Shown: positions 21,897 to 30,853, counted from the first letter of the stretch. The stretch is 64,000 bases of DNA from Solirubrobacterales bacterium (GCA_020438355.1 JAGQUT010000004.1:118501-182500), one strand, 5' to 3'. Notes: generated by a model not told the origin, from the letters alone. Program-made: numbers and translations.

Positions 21897-22901
21897 ATGC
21901 CGTTGAGTGAGGACAGCCGGGCACTCCTGCAGCTACTGCTCGGACGAGGAAAGAGCTACTCGGACATCTCAGGCCTGCTCGGGATCGACGAGGCCGAGGT
22001 ACGGAACCGCGCCACCCAGGCCCTCGCCGAGATCGACCCTTCCGGGCCCGCCCCGGACGCCGAGTTGACCGACTACCTTCTCGGGCAGGCTGATCCGATC
22101 AGCAAGGCCGAAATCACCAACCGGATCTCGGCCGACCCGGCACTCAAGGACCGGGCAGACTCCCTCGCCGACCAGCTTCGTCTGCTCGTACCAGCAGCAA
22201 CTCTTCCTGGTGCGGTCAAGGCAACTTCCAAGCCCGCCTCGGCTTCAACGGCGAGCAAGACTGCGGACCCTCCGGAATCGACCGGCGGACGCGGTGGGCT
22301 CGGGTCGATTTCCAGCCATCAACGCCGCCTCATCGCCGTTCTGCTGGGGGCTGCCCTGCTTGCTGTCGTCGTGATCTTGCTGGTCACCGGAGTTTTCGGA
22401 GGCTCGGATGACGGAGGAGACACACCAGAGCCATCACCCACGGTCGCGGTGCTCCAGCCGGTAGGAAACCAGCAGGGGTCGGGGCAGGTCCAGTTCGGCT
22501 TCGCCGGAACGTCACTCGCCGCCAACCTCGGAATCAACGACCTGGAGGCCAACCAGAAGGGTCAGGGCTACGTAATCTGGCTCTACGGCTCAACCGGCGC
22601 GTTTCCGATCTATGCCACAAGGGTCGGTGAGGCCGGCGCGATCAACGGCCAGATCGAAGTCAACGAAGCCGCCATTTGCCTTATCGCGACCGATGTCTTC
22701 CCGACCCTGCGCGTCTCCCGAGTGAGCAACAAGGACTTCACCGAAGCGCTCCAGCAGGCCCGCGCAACCGGTCGCGCCAACGCCAGACTGCCGGAGTACA
22801 CAGGCCAGACCGTCCTGGAGGGTCAGATCTCGATGCCGCAGGACGCCAAGGACACGATCGTCCCGATCTGTAACGGCACCGCTTCCCAGGCTCAGCAGTA
22901 G
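21897..22901 (+). CDS. single-pass membrane protein with HTH-like N-terminus and RskA-like extracellular domain
   Basis: This 334-residue protein has three parts. Residues 1-45 resemble a sigma region 4 helix-turn-helix (GKSYSDISGLLGIDEAEVRNRA). Residues 55-140 are a cytoplasmic helical and Ser/Ala-rich linker. One membrane helix spans 144-167 (LIAVLLGAALLAVVVILLV). The outer part (about 175-325) contains GYVIWLYGS and a P-x-Y-A pattern like the C-terminal domain of anti-sigma-K factors (RskA). It lacks a zinc-finger anti-sigma motif and there is no sigma gene beside it. It may be a membrane-bound sensor or regulator. Its function is inferred, not known. Confidence 0.7.
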   Translation: MPLSEDSRALLQLLLGRGKSYSDISGLLGIDEAEVRNRATQALAEIDPSGPAPDAELTDYLLGQADPISKAEITNRISADPALKDRADSLADQLRLLVPAATLPGAVKATSKPASASTASKTADPPESTGGRGGLGSISSHQRRLIAVLLGAALLAVVVILLVTGVFGGSDDGGDTPEPSPTVAVLQPVGNQQGSGQVQFGFAGTSLAANLGINDLEANQKGQGYVIWLYGSTGAFPIYATRVGEAGAINGQIEVNEAAICLIATDVFPTLRVSRVSNKDFTEALQQARATGRANARLPEYTGQTVLEGQISMPQDAKDTIVPICNGTASQAQQ

Positions 22902-22980
22902 CCGCGGACAGAGTCAGCCCATCCATATCTGGCGCTGTGGGTTGTCGGGTTCCGCCTGAAGGTGAGGCGAGGCCCGCTGA

Positions 22981-24606
22981 CTACTTGAGGATCTTGCCGG
23001 GATTCATGATGCCGGCCGGATCGAACCGGTCCTTCAGGCTTGCGATCGCCTCGATCCCCAACGGACCGATTTCGCCTTCAATCAATCCGGCGTGATCGCG
23101 TCCGGTGGCATGGTGGTGCGAAAGGGTTCCACCCCCCGACTGAATCGCCTCACATGCGGCTTTCTTGATCTTCGGCCAATTGACGGCGCCACCTTCCGGG
23201 CCCTGGCTTGCGATGACCGTGAAGTACAGGGAAGCCCCGTCGCGGTAGGCGTGGGAAAGGTGGCACATGACGATCCCCTCCATCCCGTTAGCGGCCAGTG
23301 CGTTCTCAATCGTGGAGCGCACCGACTCGTAGAGTCTTCTGTGCTGGCTCCACTGCTGGGCGGTCTCCAGGGTCTCGACCAGAACTCCGCGGTCGAGCAG
23401 GGCCTCTCGAAGGTACGGGCCGTGGAAGCGTCCCCTGGCCCAGCCTTTACCGGCAGCCTGTCCGAGGAACACGCCTCCACCCCTTCGAATCGTGGTTGCC
23501 ACCGCGGAGCGGCTCCTCCGGACGGCATCCGAGGTGCCCTCATAACCGGTGATGACAAGAGACCCGCCGTCGCGGCCTCGAAGCCGCAGATAACGCTTGA
23601 AGAGCGTCCCCGCAGCACCTGAAGGCAGGGACATCGCCAGGTTGACTTCGGTCTCGGGGACATCCGAGACCCGGATGATTGTCGGCAGAAGATCGTGCTG
23701 GGCAAGCGCCCTGACGGCTTCGTTACCTGCCTCGAAGTCTTCGACGATCCATGCTTCGTAGCGTCGTGCTGCCGGGACCGTCCGGATCCTCACCTCCACG
23801 TCCGGAATCACACCGAATGTCCCTTCCGAGCCGACGACCACTTCGCGGAGCGAAGGCCCGATCGAGGTGTGTGGTGTCCGGATCGTGGAAAGCTCGCCTT
23901 GCGGCGTGATCATGCGGATAGAACTGACAAGGGAGTCGAAACGCCCGTACCCGCTGGATGACTGGCCAGCTGACCGGGTTGCGGCGAAACCGCCGATCGT
24001 TGCGTACTCGAACGACTGGGGAAAGTGACCGAGGGTGAAGCCTCTGGAAGCCAGCAGCGCTTCCGCTTCCGGTCCCCTGAGCCCCGCTCCCAGCTTCGCG
24101 GTCAGGGAGCGTTCATCGACCTCCATCGCCCTGAGCCCGGCAAGATCAAGGCTCATGACCGCAGCGTGGTCACCCTTGATGGGGGTTACGCCTCCGACGA
24201 CGCTGCTGCCACCGCCGAAGGGAACGACGGCCACGCCATTCGCGGAGCAGGCCTCGAGTATCGGCCCGATCCGTCCGGCGTCCTCTGCGACCACGACCGC
24301 GTCCGGAGCAAGGTCGAGTTCCCCGGAGCGAAGGGCGAGCAGGTCCAGGTAGTTCTGGCCGTTGGCATGACGGACCCGGTCCTCATGGCTTGTGAAGACG
24401 TTGTCCCGACCGGCAGCGTCTAGCACGGCATCCGGGATCGGCTCGGCATCCGGGATTCGAACGGCTTCGATCGATCGAGCAGTCCCGTCGCTTCTCGTCT
24501 CGATTCCTCGTTCGGCGAGCATCCTTTCCCCCGCTGGTCCGAGTTCCGCAGGCTCGTCGGGGTCTCCCCAGCCCCACCAGCGGGTGTCACGCCTTGGCTG
24601 GGTCAC
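22981..24606 (-). CDS. FAD-binding oxidoreductase, alkyldihydroxyacetonephosphate synthase-like
   Basis: The 541-residue protein starts with RRDTRWWGWGDPDEP, the typical N-terminus of bacterial AGPS-like flavoenzymes. Its VAO/PCMH FAD-binding domain shows VVPFGGGSSVVGGVTPI and GFTLGHFPQSFEYATIGGF, followed by YGRFDSLV and VVGSEGTFGVI. The C-terminus has the His-rich HHHATGRDHAG loop found at the active site of AGPS and ends with MNPGKIL. In eukaryotes AGPS makes ether lipids, but many bacterial members act on unknown acyl or glycolipid substrates. It overlaps the SRPBCC gene by four bases (ATGA), so the two are coupled. Confidence 0.88.
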   Translation of the reverse strand: MTQPRRDTRWWGWGDPDEPAELGPAGERMLAERGIETRSDGTARSIEAVRIPDAEPIPDAVLDAAGRDNVFTSHEDRVRHANGQNYLDLLALRSGELDLAPDAVVVAEDAGRIGPILEACSANGVAVVPFGGGSSVVGGVTPIKGDHAAVMSLDLAGLRAMEVDERSLTAKLGAGLRGPEAEALLASRGFTLGHFPQSFEYATIGGFAATRSAGQSSSGYGRFDSLVSSIRMITPQGELSTIRTPHTSIGPSLREVVVGSEGTFGVIPDVEVRIRTVPAARRYEAWIVEDFEAGNEAVRALAQHDLLPTIIRVSDVPETEVNLAMSLPSGAAGTLFKRYLRLRGRDGGSLVITGYEGTSDAVRRSRSAVATTIRRGGGVFLGQAAGKGWARGRFHGPYLREALLDRGVLVETLETAQQWSQHRRLYESVRSTIENALAANGMEGIVMCHLSHAYRDGASLYFTVIASQGPEGGAVNWPKIKKAACEAIQSGGGTLSHHHATGRDHAGLIEGEIGPLGIEAIASLKDRFDPAGIMNPGKILK

Positions 24607-25070
24607 CCTTCGGCCTTCCCGTCAAAGATCTTGCCAAGTGCCTGGAGCGCCCCGTCGATCAGCTCCTTCTGGCCTTTCTTCATTGAAAACCCGGCAATGC
24701 GCGCGCTTCCTCTGAGCGTGTTCACCGTAGTCAGGCTGACCTCGCTCATCCCTTCTGCCTCGGTGATCCTGATCTCGAACGACTGTCTGGCCAGATGGGC
24801 TTCATAGGGAGTTCCGTCCAGTTCATGCTCCCACTCATAGCGCCGGGGCCGGGTCGCAGCCGTGCAGCGGTAGTCGAGTCGGAGCATCCGGCCGGAGTCG
24901 GCGCCCAGCACCGAAGTCCAACGGGTCCGCTCGGTGCCGGCGCGACCGGCTACGTCCTCGACCCGAACCACCCTCGGCCACCAGTCGGGAAGCCGGGCAG
25001 GGTCACTGACCAGGTCATAGACCTGGTCCGGGGATGCTGAGAGCTTCTTCTTTCTGGTGACCGTCGGCAA
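24603..25070 (-). CDS. SRPBCC family protein
   Basis: This 155-residue protein has the START-like/SRPBCC fold pattern: an N-terminal strand and helix (KKLSASPDQVYDLVSDPARLPDWWPRV, quoted in parts), an antiparallel sheet, and a long C-terminal helix (MKKGQKELIDGALQALGKI). Such proteins bind hydrophobic ligands, and some are polyketide cyclases or CoxG-like factors. The start is TTG at 25070, six bases after the ftsR-like gene stop. Its tight coupling to the AGPS-like gene suggests it serves that enzyme, for example in lipid handling. That is an inference from position. Confidence 0.8.
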   Translation of the reverse strand: MPTVTRKKKLSASPDQVYDLVSDPARLPDWWPRVVRVEDVAGRAGTERTRWTSVLGADSGRMLRLDYRCTAATRPRRYEWEHELDGTPYEAHLARQSFEIRITEAEGMSEVSLTTVNTLRGSARIAGFSMKKGQKELIDGALQALGKIFDGKAEG

Positions 25071-25076
25071 GCGGGG

Positions 25077-25817
25077 TCAGCTGTCGGCGAGACGACGAAG
25101 GTCCCGCACAAGAAGGGCATGCTTGAGTTCGCTGAGTACCGTCGCCATCCGCTCCAGGCTTTCGATGGCTTCCTTGCGCCTCTGGGGGTTCCGTGACGCC
25201 AGCTTCGGGGCGAGAAGAGTCTCGATCAGGTTGACCTCGCGGTCGGCCGAGGTCTTGAACAGCTTCAGGTTGCGGGCGCCGACCCCGGATCTGGCAAGTT
25301 CGTTGGCCGCACGGACGATCTCCATGTCGGTCTCGTCGTAGACGGCACGGCCGTTCTCGTTCTGGGGGGTGACCAGCCCGAACTCGGCCAGTTCACGTAT
25401 GAATTCCGCCCGGGCGCCGGTCTCCTCCATCACGTCCTCGAGCGAGAACCGGGAGCTGGTCGTTCCAATCAGCTTCGCGCGCCGTGCCGTGTTCGAGGAA
25501 CTACCTGAAAGTCCGCTGACCGAAGGGCCTGCCGCCAGTTCCTGGCGGATAACCCGAAGGGGCAGGAATTCGTCCCGCTGGAGCCGCAGCACGGTCCGCA
25601 GCCTGTCGACATCCGCCTGGCTGTAGAGCCTGTATCCGCCCTGGGTACGGCGCGGAGTAACAAGTTTCTGGTCCTCCAGGTAGCGGATCTTCGAGATCGA
25701 CACATCATCGAACTCCTTGCTCAGGAGTTTCGCTACGGCCCCGATGGTCAGCGCCTTGCGAGGACGGCGGGGCGCCATCTGGGCGCCTTCGGCAACGTTC
25801 TGGTCACTGAGCGTCAT
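25077..25817 (-). CDS. ftsR: MerR-type regulator, FtsR-like
   Basis: The 246-residue protein begins with a winged helix-turn-helix of the MerR type (about 20-90: LTIGAVAKLLSKEF, ISKIRYLEDQKLVTPRRTQGG, YRLYSQADVDRL), then a linker and a second helical domain that resembles a degenerate MerR half. It is encoded just downstream of the GarA-like FHA gene, the same order as garA and the MerR gene in mycobacteria and corynebacteria, where FtsR activates ftsZ. The symbol is assigned on sequence type and this neighbourhood. No effector-binding cysteines are visible. Confidence 0.82.
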   Translation of the reverse strand: MTLSDQNVAEGAQMAPRRPRKALTIGAVAKLLSKEFDDVSISKIRYLEDQKLVTPRRTQGGYRLYSQADVDRLRTVLRLQRDEFLPLRVIRQELAAGPSVSGLSGSSSNTARRAKLIGTTSSRFSLEDVMEETGARAEFIRELAEFGLVTPQNENGRAVYDETDMEIVRAANELARSGVGARNLKLFKTSADREVNLIETLLAPKLASRNPQRRKEAIESLERMATVLSELKHALLVRDLRRLADS

Positions 25818-25818
25818 C

Positions 25819-26289
25819 TCACCGCTCCAGATAGGTCAGTTTGTACTTGCCGACCTGAATCTCGTCCCCGTCCTCGAGGCGCTGCGACTCGATCCGCTTC
25901 CGGTTCACGTAGGTGCCGTTCAGGGAGCCAAGGTCGTCGATGTAGGTGCCATCCCCGCGGGACACGAGCAGCGCATGGTTACGGGAGACCGTCACGTCGT
26001 CCAGGAAGACGCCGGCGTCGGGGCTGCGACCGATCGCAACCCTTTCCTCTTCCATAGGAAAGGTCTCACCGGCGCGCCCGCCACCGCTACGGATGACCAG
26101 GGCGGCCCCGGTACGTTCGACTTCGGCGTCGATGTCGACAGCTTCGATCTCGCCGGTTTCACCGACCTGGTAGGTCGAAGTTCCCTGTTCATCTCCCCCT
26201 TCGCGGCGGCCGATGAAGTTACCGCACTTCTGGCAATAGTTGGCTGCCTCGGGGTTGATGAATCCGCATTCGGGGCAGTGGGTTGCCAT
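25819..26289 (-). CDS. zinc-ribbon FHA domain protein, GarA/OdhI-like
   Basis: From ATG 26289 the protein has 156 residues. It has a four-Cys zinc ribbon (CPECGFINPEAANYCQKCG), a Thr-rich linker (TSTYQVGETGEI) at the place where GarA is phosphorylated by Ser/Thr kinases, and an FHA domain with GRSPDAGVFLDD, VSRNHALL and SLNGTYVN. GarA/OdhI switch 2-oxoglutarate metabolism according to phosphorylation. A regulatory link to the GltB/GltD pair in this window is conceivable but only inferred. An ATG nine bases upstream (26298) lies inside the -10 element, so 26289 is preferred. Confidence 0.88.
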   Translation of the reverse strand: MATHCPECGFINPEAANYCQKCGNFIGRREGGDEQGTSTYQVGETGEIEAVDIDAEVERTGAALVIRSGGGRAGETFPMEEERVAIGRSPDAGVFLDDVTVSRNHALLVSRGDGTYIDDLGSLNGTYVNRKRIESQRLEDGDEIQVGKYKLTYLER

Positions 26290-26296
26290 GAGAGGC

Positions 26297-26324
26297 ATTA
26301 TAGGGAGAGGCAGACAACCCTCAA
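26297..26324 (-). promoter_or_regulatory. sigma-70-type promoter of the FHA-ftsR operon
   Basis: On the minus strand TTGAGG (26319-26324) is followed after 16 bases by a perfect TATAAT (26297-26302). The ATG at 26289 comes seven bases later. This predicts a leaderless mRNA and is the best promoter seen in the window. Confidence 0.7.
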
Positions 26325-26332
26325 CCGGGGCT

Positions 26333-26995
26333 TTACTGTTGGGTCGAATCTCCCGCCGAAGCAGTGGCTTCCAGAGCCTGAATGCGGTCCCGGCCCACCC
26401 TCGCGTAGAGGTATGTGGCGATTATCCCGAGGACCACCCCGAGCGCCAGTAGCGCTGCCGGCACCCAGCTGTCCCAGAGCATTGCCAGCAAGAGGGAAGC
26501 CATGACAGGGAACACTGCCACCCTCCCGAACCAGTTGACCTCGATGTCGACGCCCTTCGAAAGTCCCCACCTGGCCAGCAACAGCGTCGCGACCTCCCGA
26601 AGCAGGAGCAGCAGCAGCAGCCATCGCGGCAGAAGTTCGAAATGCCAGCAGACGACGAGTCCGGAAAGGATGGTGAGCCGGTCGATCACCGGGTCCATCA
26701 GGGCTCCCAGCCGGCTGTACTGGCCCGTAACCCTGGCCAGGAAGCCATCGACATAGTCGCCTCCGGAAATCAGGAAGAACAGGAACGCCGCGGTGAAGTC
26801 GCGCCCGTCATCCGAGCTGAAGGCGACATAGAGGAAGAGCGGAATCCCGAGCAGCCGCAGATAGCCGATCAGGTTGGGAATCGTGAAAGGACGAAGGGGC
26901 TGGCCGGCCCGGGTCGGTGCCGGTTCGGCACCGGAGCGGTCGAGCCCGAAGAGACGTCGGATCCTGCCCTTGCCGAAAGGCGCCGAGTCGCCCAT
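26333..26995 (-). CDS. CDP-alcohol phosphatidyltransferase (PgsA-like)
   Basis: This 220-residue membrane protein has the family motif D-x2-D-G-x2-A-R-x8-G-x3-D-x3-D, seen as DYVDGFLAR, then GALMDPVIDR (about 88-115), with several membrane helices around it. Such enzymes join a CDP-diacylglycerol to an alcohol such as glycerol-3-phosphate or inositol phosphate; the acceptor cannot be told from sequence alone. The N-terminus is a short Pro/Arg-rich cytoplasmic stretch. It lies five bases downstream of proS and 34 bases before the FHA gene, matching the pgsA-garA-ftsR neighbourhood of other actinobacteria. Confidence 0.88.
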   Translation of the reverse strand: MGDSAPFGKGRIRRLFGLDRSGAEPAPTRAGQPLRPFTIPNLIGYLRLLGIPLFLYVAFSSDDGRDFTAAFLFFLISGGDYVDGFLARVTGQYSRLGALMDPVIDRLTILSGLVVCWHFELLPRWLLLLLLLREVATLLLARWGLSKGVDIEVNWFGRVAVFPVMASLLLAMLWDSWVPAALLALGVVLGIIATYLYARVGRDRIQALEATASAGDSTQQ

Positions 26996-27000
26996 CAGAC

Positions 27001-28689
27001 CTAGCCAGCCAGCGAGGAGTAGATCCGGGCAATCTCCTCGACGCCGCCCTCGACCGGGATCCTGTGCTCCTCGCCCGATCGGCGCTCGCTTCCTTCAAAG
27101 ATGCCGTCCGCCAGCCCGCGTCTTCCGACCACGATCCGCAGGGGGCAACCCAGCAGCTCCGCGTCGGTCAGCTTCTGTCCGGGACCCGCGTCGCGATCGT
27201 CGTAGAGCACGTCAAAGCCTGCCTCGAGAAGCTGCTCGTAAAGGTGATCGGCTTCGGCCCGCTCGGGCTCGGCCGCTTTCGAGAGTGAGACGAGGTGGAT
27301 CTGCCAGGGGGTGATCGGCGTGGGCCAGGACAGACCCTTCTCGTCGGCGAACTGCTCCGCTGCCGCGGCGACGATCCTGGCGGGACCGATTCCGTATGAA
27401 CCCATGACGATCGGCTTCTCTTTGCCGTCCTCGTCGAGGTAGGTCGCGCCCAGCGGCACGGTGTACCTCGTCCCCAGCTTGAAAATGTTTCCGACCTCGA
27501 TAGCCGGCACCAGTTCGATCGAATGGCCGTCATCGGTGGTGTCACCCTCGACCACGGAACGGATGTCTACTTCCTCGAAGGCGAAATCACGACCGGGTTC
27601 GACACCCTTCAGGTGCCGGTCCGGCCGGTTGGCACCCGCCACCAGGCCGCCGCCGGTGATGGCGCGATCCTTCAGTGTGCGGACGGAGGCTCCGACCGGT
27701 CCGATGAAGCCCGGTGGTCCGAGTTTCTCCTCGATCTCGTCTTCGCGGGCAGGCCGGCTCGCGATGCCGATCGCGTTGGCAAGCTTGATCTCGTTCAATT
27801 GATGGTCGCCCCGAATCAGGACGAGCAAGAACTCGCCATCGTCGGTCACAACCGGAACCGACTTGATGAGGGATCCCGGATCGACTCCGAGAAACTCTGA
27901 AACTTCGGCGACCGTCTTCAGGGCCGGCGTTTCGACTTCCTCCGGTGCCGCCAGCTCCTCCCCCGCGTCCACCGGCCGCGGGTTGGCGCTGGCGACCTCG
28001 ACATTGGCTGCGTATCCGGGCGCCAGGGCGATCGTGTCCTCACCGGCCGCACAGGGAGCCATGTACTCATGTGCCGCGGAGCCACCCATCATTCCGACGT
28101 CGCTTTCGACCCTGTACCACTGCAGCCCCGAACGGTCGTAGATCCGGTCGTACGCTTCGATGCAGAGGTTGTAGGTCTCGTCCAGTCCGGCCTCGTCGCG
28201 ATCGAAACTGTAGGCGTCCTTCATCACGAACTCGCGGGTTCTGAGAATGCCGGCGCGTGGTCGCGGTTCGTCCCGTTCCTTGGTCTGGATCTGGTAGACG
28301 AGCTGCGGCAAGTCCCGGTACGAGCGGACCTCGTTGGCCATGTGAACCGTCACGCATTCCTCGCCGGTCATTCCGAGAACCATCGGTGAACCCTTGCGGT
28401 CTTCCAGCTTCAGCAGCTCGTCGATTCCGTACCGGCCCGTTCTCTCCCACGCGTCAGCGGGTTGGAGCACGGGCATCGAGATCTCCTGACCACCGATGCG
28501 GTCCATCTCCTCGCGGATGATCTGTTCGACTTTCCGATGGGCACGCCAGCCAGCCGGCAGGTAGGTCCAGAGACCCGATCCGACCTGGCGGACCATCCCG
28601 GCCCGGACCAGCAGTTTGTGGCTGATCGCCTCGGCATCGGCCGGGGCATCCTTCAGCGTGGGCAGCAGTGTTCGGGAAAGCCTCGTCAT
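27001..28689 (-). CDS. proS: prolyl-tRNA synthetase (bacterial type with editing insert)
   Basis: ProS charges tRNA-Pro. The 562-residue protein has class II motifs (motif 1 around LLVRAGMVRQVGSGLWTYLP, motif 2 near TREFVMKDAYSF, motif 3 near SYGIGPARIVAA). A YbaK-type editing insertion spans roughly residues 225-385 (KSVPVVTDDGEFLLVLIRG and a GGLVAGANRPDRHL region), and a C-terminal anticodon-binding domain closes it. The length and insertion fit the bacterial ProS type. The ATG at 28689 follows the methyltransferase stop by 11 bases. Confidence 0.97.
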   Translation of the reverse strand: MTRLSRTLLPTLKDAPADAEAISHKLLVRAGMVRQVGSGLWTYLPAGWRAHRKVEQIIREEMDRIGGQEISMPVLQPADAWERTGRYGIDELLKLEDRKGSPMVLGMTGEECVTVHMANEVRSYRDLPQLVYQIQTKERDEPRPRAGILRTREFVMKDAYSFDRDEAGLDETYNLCIEAYDRIYDRSGLQWYRVESDVGMMGGSAAHEYMAPCAAGEDTIALAPGYAANVEVASANPRPVDAGEELAAPEEVETPALKTVAEVSEFLGVDPGSLIKSVPVVTDDGEFLLVLIRGDHQLNEIKLANAIGIASRPAREDEIEEKLGPPGFIGPVGASVRTLKDRAITGGGLVAGANRPDRHLKGVEPGRDFAFEEVDIRSVVEGDTTDDGHSIELVPAIEVGNIFKLGTRYTVPLGATYLDEDGKEKPIVMGSYGIGPARIVAAAAEQFADEKGLSWPTPITPWQIHLVSLSKAAEPERAEADHLYEQLLEAGFDVLYDDRDAGPGQKLTDAELLGCPLRIVVGRRGLADGIFEGSERRSGEEHRIPVEGGVEEIARIYSSLAG

Positions 28690-28700
28690 CGAAGGCCAGA

Positions 28701-29579
28701 TTATCTGTCGGCGGTGACTTCGGCTTCGGCCACCCGGTAGAAGTCGGGTGCGTCGCTTCGCCCGGTGATCAACGGTTCATCACGGATCGCCTCGGCTGTC
28801 GAGACGTCCCAGCACTTGCGAAGACCCCGGGTACCCAGGAAGTCATCCAGAGTGTCCGGGTCAAGGCCGAAGCGGAACGGTTCGCCGACCCTTGCAACCT
28901 GCGCACTCCATGGAGGCTGGCTCGATCCGCCCCTTTCAAGCAGGGCGACATCGATGTAGGTGAAAACCAGCCGACTGCCTGAAGCGCAGGCAGAGGTAAC
29001 CCATTCGATCGTCTGGTCAACAGCCTCCGGCGTCAGGTAGCTGAGGACGCCTTCCCAGACGCAGACGCTGGGGGTGCCCCTCTTGAATCCGGCCATCTCG
29101 AGCGGTTTGCCGACACCTTCGTCGAGCAGGTCGAAAGGGACGTAGGTGACGTTCTCCTGGAGGGACCCGGTCTGTGCCAGCAGGCGCGCCTTCTTCCGTT
29201 CCTGGGTGGGCGGCTGATCCAGCTCGAACACCTTGAGCGCCGGGTCCGCACCGAGGCGGTGGGCCCTGGTGTCGTATCCGGCGCCGAGGATTGCCATCTG
29301 GATTGCTCCGTCGGCGATCGCTGATCTGACGGCGTCGTCGATGAGTCTGGTTCGCACTGAAACCGAGGGCCTCGATCCCGGCCAGTTGCGGTCGACGTAG
29401 GAGCAAACGAGTCTTCTGCCGATGCGGTTCCTTGCCAGCCGGGCTCCGAGCTTCAACTTCCCGTCAAGGAAGCAATCTGCGTATGGATCGCTGAAGAGCC
29501 TCTCCTCTTCCGGCCGCGAAGACTCGATGGCGCGAAACAGAGCAACGTACTCCGCCGTCTTGCTCGTCCCCCCAGGCAT
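28701..29579 (-). CDS. SAM-dependent methyltransferase, leucine carboxyl methyltransferase-like family
   Basis: The 292-residue protein starts with TSKTAEYVALFRAIES and RLFSDPYADCFL, the N-terminus of the family of secreted-pathway-like SAM methyltransferases common in mycobacteria (TIGR00027 type). The SAM-binding motif is QMAILGAGYDTRAHRL (about 92-107), with an acidic residue at the end of the next strand (VFELDQPPTQ) and a conserved WEGVLSYLTPEAVD. The substrate is unknown. It sits between ispG and proS with 11-base gaps on both sides, so it is probably part of that operon, although it is not usual there. Confidence 0.88.
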   Translation of the reverse strand: MPGGTSKTAEYVALFRAIESSRPEEERLFSDPYADCFLDGKLKLGARLARNRIGRRLVCSYVDRNWPGSRPSVSVRTRLIDDAVRSAIADGAIQMAILGAGYDTRAHRLGADPALKVFELDQPPTQERKKARLLAQTGSLQENVTYVPFDLLDEGVGKPLEMAGFKRGTPSVCVWEGVLSYLTPEAVDQTIEWVTSACASGSRLVFTYIDVALLERGGSSQPPWSAQVARVGEPFRFGLDPDTLDDFLGTRGLRKCWDVSTAEAIRDEPLITGRSDAPDFYRVAEAEVTADR

Positions 29580-29590
29580 CGGGGATCTGC

Positions 29591-30847
29591 TCAGGCCCTG
29601 GTGAACCGGCGGCCGGCGGTCGGCGAGACGTCCTCGTCGACGAGCAGCTTGTCGTTCTCAGCCTTCTGTGACGCCTCGTGCTCCATCCGGGCGATCTTCT
29701 CCGGGGTCAGATCGCCGGCGTTCTCGTCCTCGATCTTCTTGACCCAGGCCTCGCCCTCGGCGGATTCCCGTTCGTCGAACTCGACCTCTCCACCGCGGTC
29801 CAGCGAAAGGTCGATCTGCTCGAAGAGCGTGTCCACGAGCTGTGAAGTCGGGACCTTCTTGATTGCCTTGCCCTTGGCGAAGACGACGCCCTCGTTCTTG
29901 GCGCCGGCGATGCCGAAGTCGGCTCCCTTTGCCTCGCCGATGCCGTTCACTGCGCAGCCGAGGACTGCAACCTCGATCGGGTCCTCGTAAGTTTCGAGAC
30001 GCTGCTCGACCTCTGCGACTACCGCGTCCATGTCGAACTGGAGTCGGCCGCAGGTCGGGCATGCGATCAGCACCGGTCCGCGCTCTCGCAGTTTCAGGGC
30101 CTTGAGGATCTCCCATGCAACCTTGACCTCTTCCTCGGCATGGAATGTCGAGAGGCTGATCCGGATCGTGTCACCGATGTTGTCGGCGAGCAGGGCTCCG
30201 AGGCCGACGGCGCTCTTCAGAGAGCCCGACCATTTGGTGCCCGCCTCGGTGATCCCGAGGTGGATCGGGTAGGGGATCTTCTCCGAGAGCAGCCGGTTGG
30301 CGGCGATCGTGTTGGGGACATTGGTCGACTTGATCGACACCTTGAAGTTGGTGAAGTCGAGACCTTCCATCAGTTCGACAAACTCGGTGGCGGCGGTCAC
30401 CAGCGCTTCGACGGGGTTCTCGCGCTCCAGAGCATGAAGGTGCTTGGGCAGCGACCCGGAGTTCACACCTATCCTCATCGGCGTTCCCTTGAGGTTCGCG
30501 AGTTCTGCCACCTCGGCGACCTTGTCGCGCCCGCCGATGTTTCCCGGATTCAGGCGAATGCAGTCTGCGCCCGCGTCGATTGCCTTGAGCGCAAGGGTGT
30601 GGTTGAAATGGATGTCGGCAATGATCGGGATCGGGGACTGCTTGACGATCGTCTTGAGAGCCTCGATGTCCTTGTCCCTGGGAACGGCGACCCGGACAAC
30701 ATCCGCCCCGGCCTCTGCGACCTTGTTGATCTGGTCCATGGTCGCTTCGAGATTGGCTGTCTCGGTCTTTGTCATCGTCTGGACGACCACCGGGGCGCCG
30801 CCCCCGACCGGAACCCGGCCAACGAATATCTGTCGTTTTGATGCCAC
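29591..30847 (-). CDS. ispG: 4-hydroxy-3-methylbut-2-enyl diphosphate synthase
   Basis: IspG catalyses the penultimate step of the MEP isoprenoid pathway using a 4Fe-4S cluster. The 418-residue protein has the TIM-barrel N-terminus (GGGAPVVVQTMTKTETANLE, ADIHFNHTLALKA, RLNPGNIGG) and the cluster ligands CPTCGR (about 258) and GCAVNGIGEAKGADFGIAG (about 292). A lysine-acid tail of about 60 residues follows. GTG at 30847 is used, with TAGCCT six bases upstream. In this window the pathway is also represented by dxr, with rseP between it and the fadD insertion. Confidence 0.97.
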   Translation of the reverse strand: MASKRQIFVGRVPVGGGAPVVVQTMTKTETANLEATMDQINKVAEAGADVVRVAVPRDKDIEALKTIVKQSPIPIIADIHFNHTLALKAIDAGADCIRLNPGNIGGRDKVAEVAELANLKGTPMRIGVNSGSLPKHLHALERENPVEALVTAATEFVELMEGLDFTNFKVSIKSTNVPNTIAANRLLSEKIPYPIHLGITEAGTKWSGSLKSAVGLGALLADNIGDTIRISLSTFHAEEEVKVAWEILKALKLRERGPVLIACPTCGRLQFDMDAVVAEVEQRLETYEDPIEVAVLGCAVNGIGEAKGADFGIAGAKNEGVVFAKGKAIKKVPTSQLVDTLFEQIDLSLDRGGEVEFDERESAEGEAWVKKIEDENAGDLTPEKIARMEHEASQKAENDKLLVDEDVSPTAGRRFTRA

Positions 30848-30853
30848 CCCTGC

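Noticed and set aside
28698..28703. TAATCT eight bases before the proS ATG as a further leaderless -10 element
   Set aside because: It contains the stop codon of the upstream methyltransferase gene and proS sits inside an operon; not counted as support.
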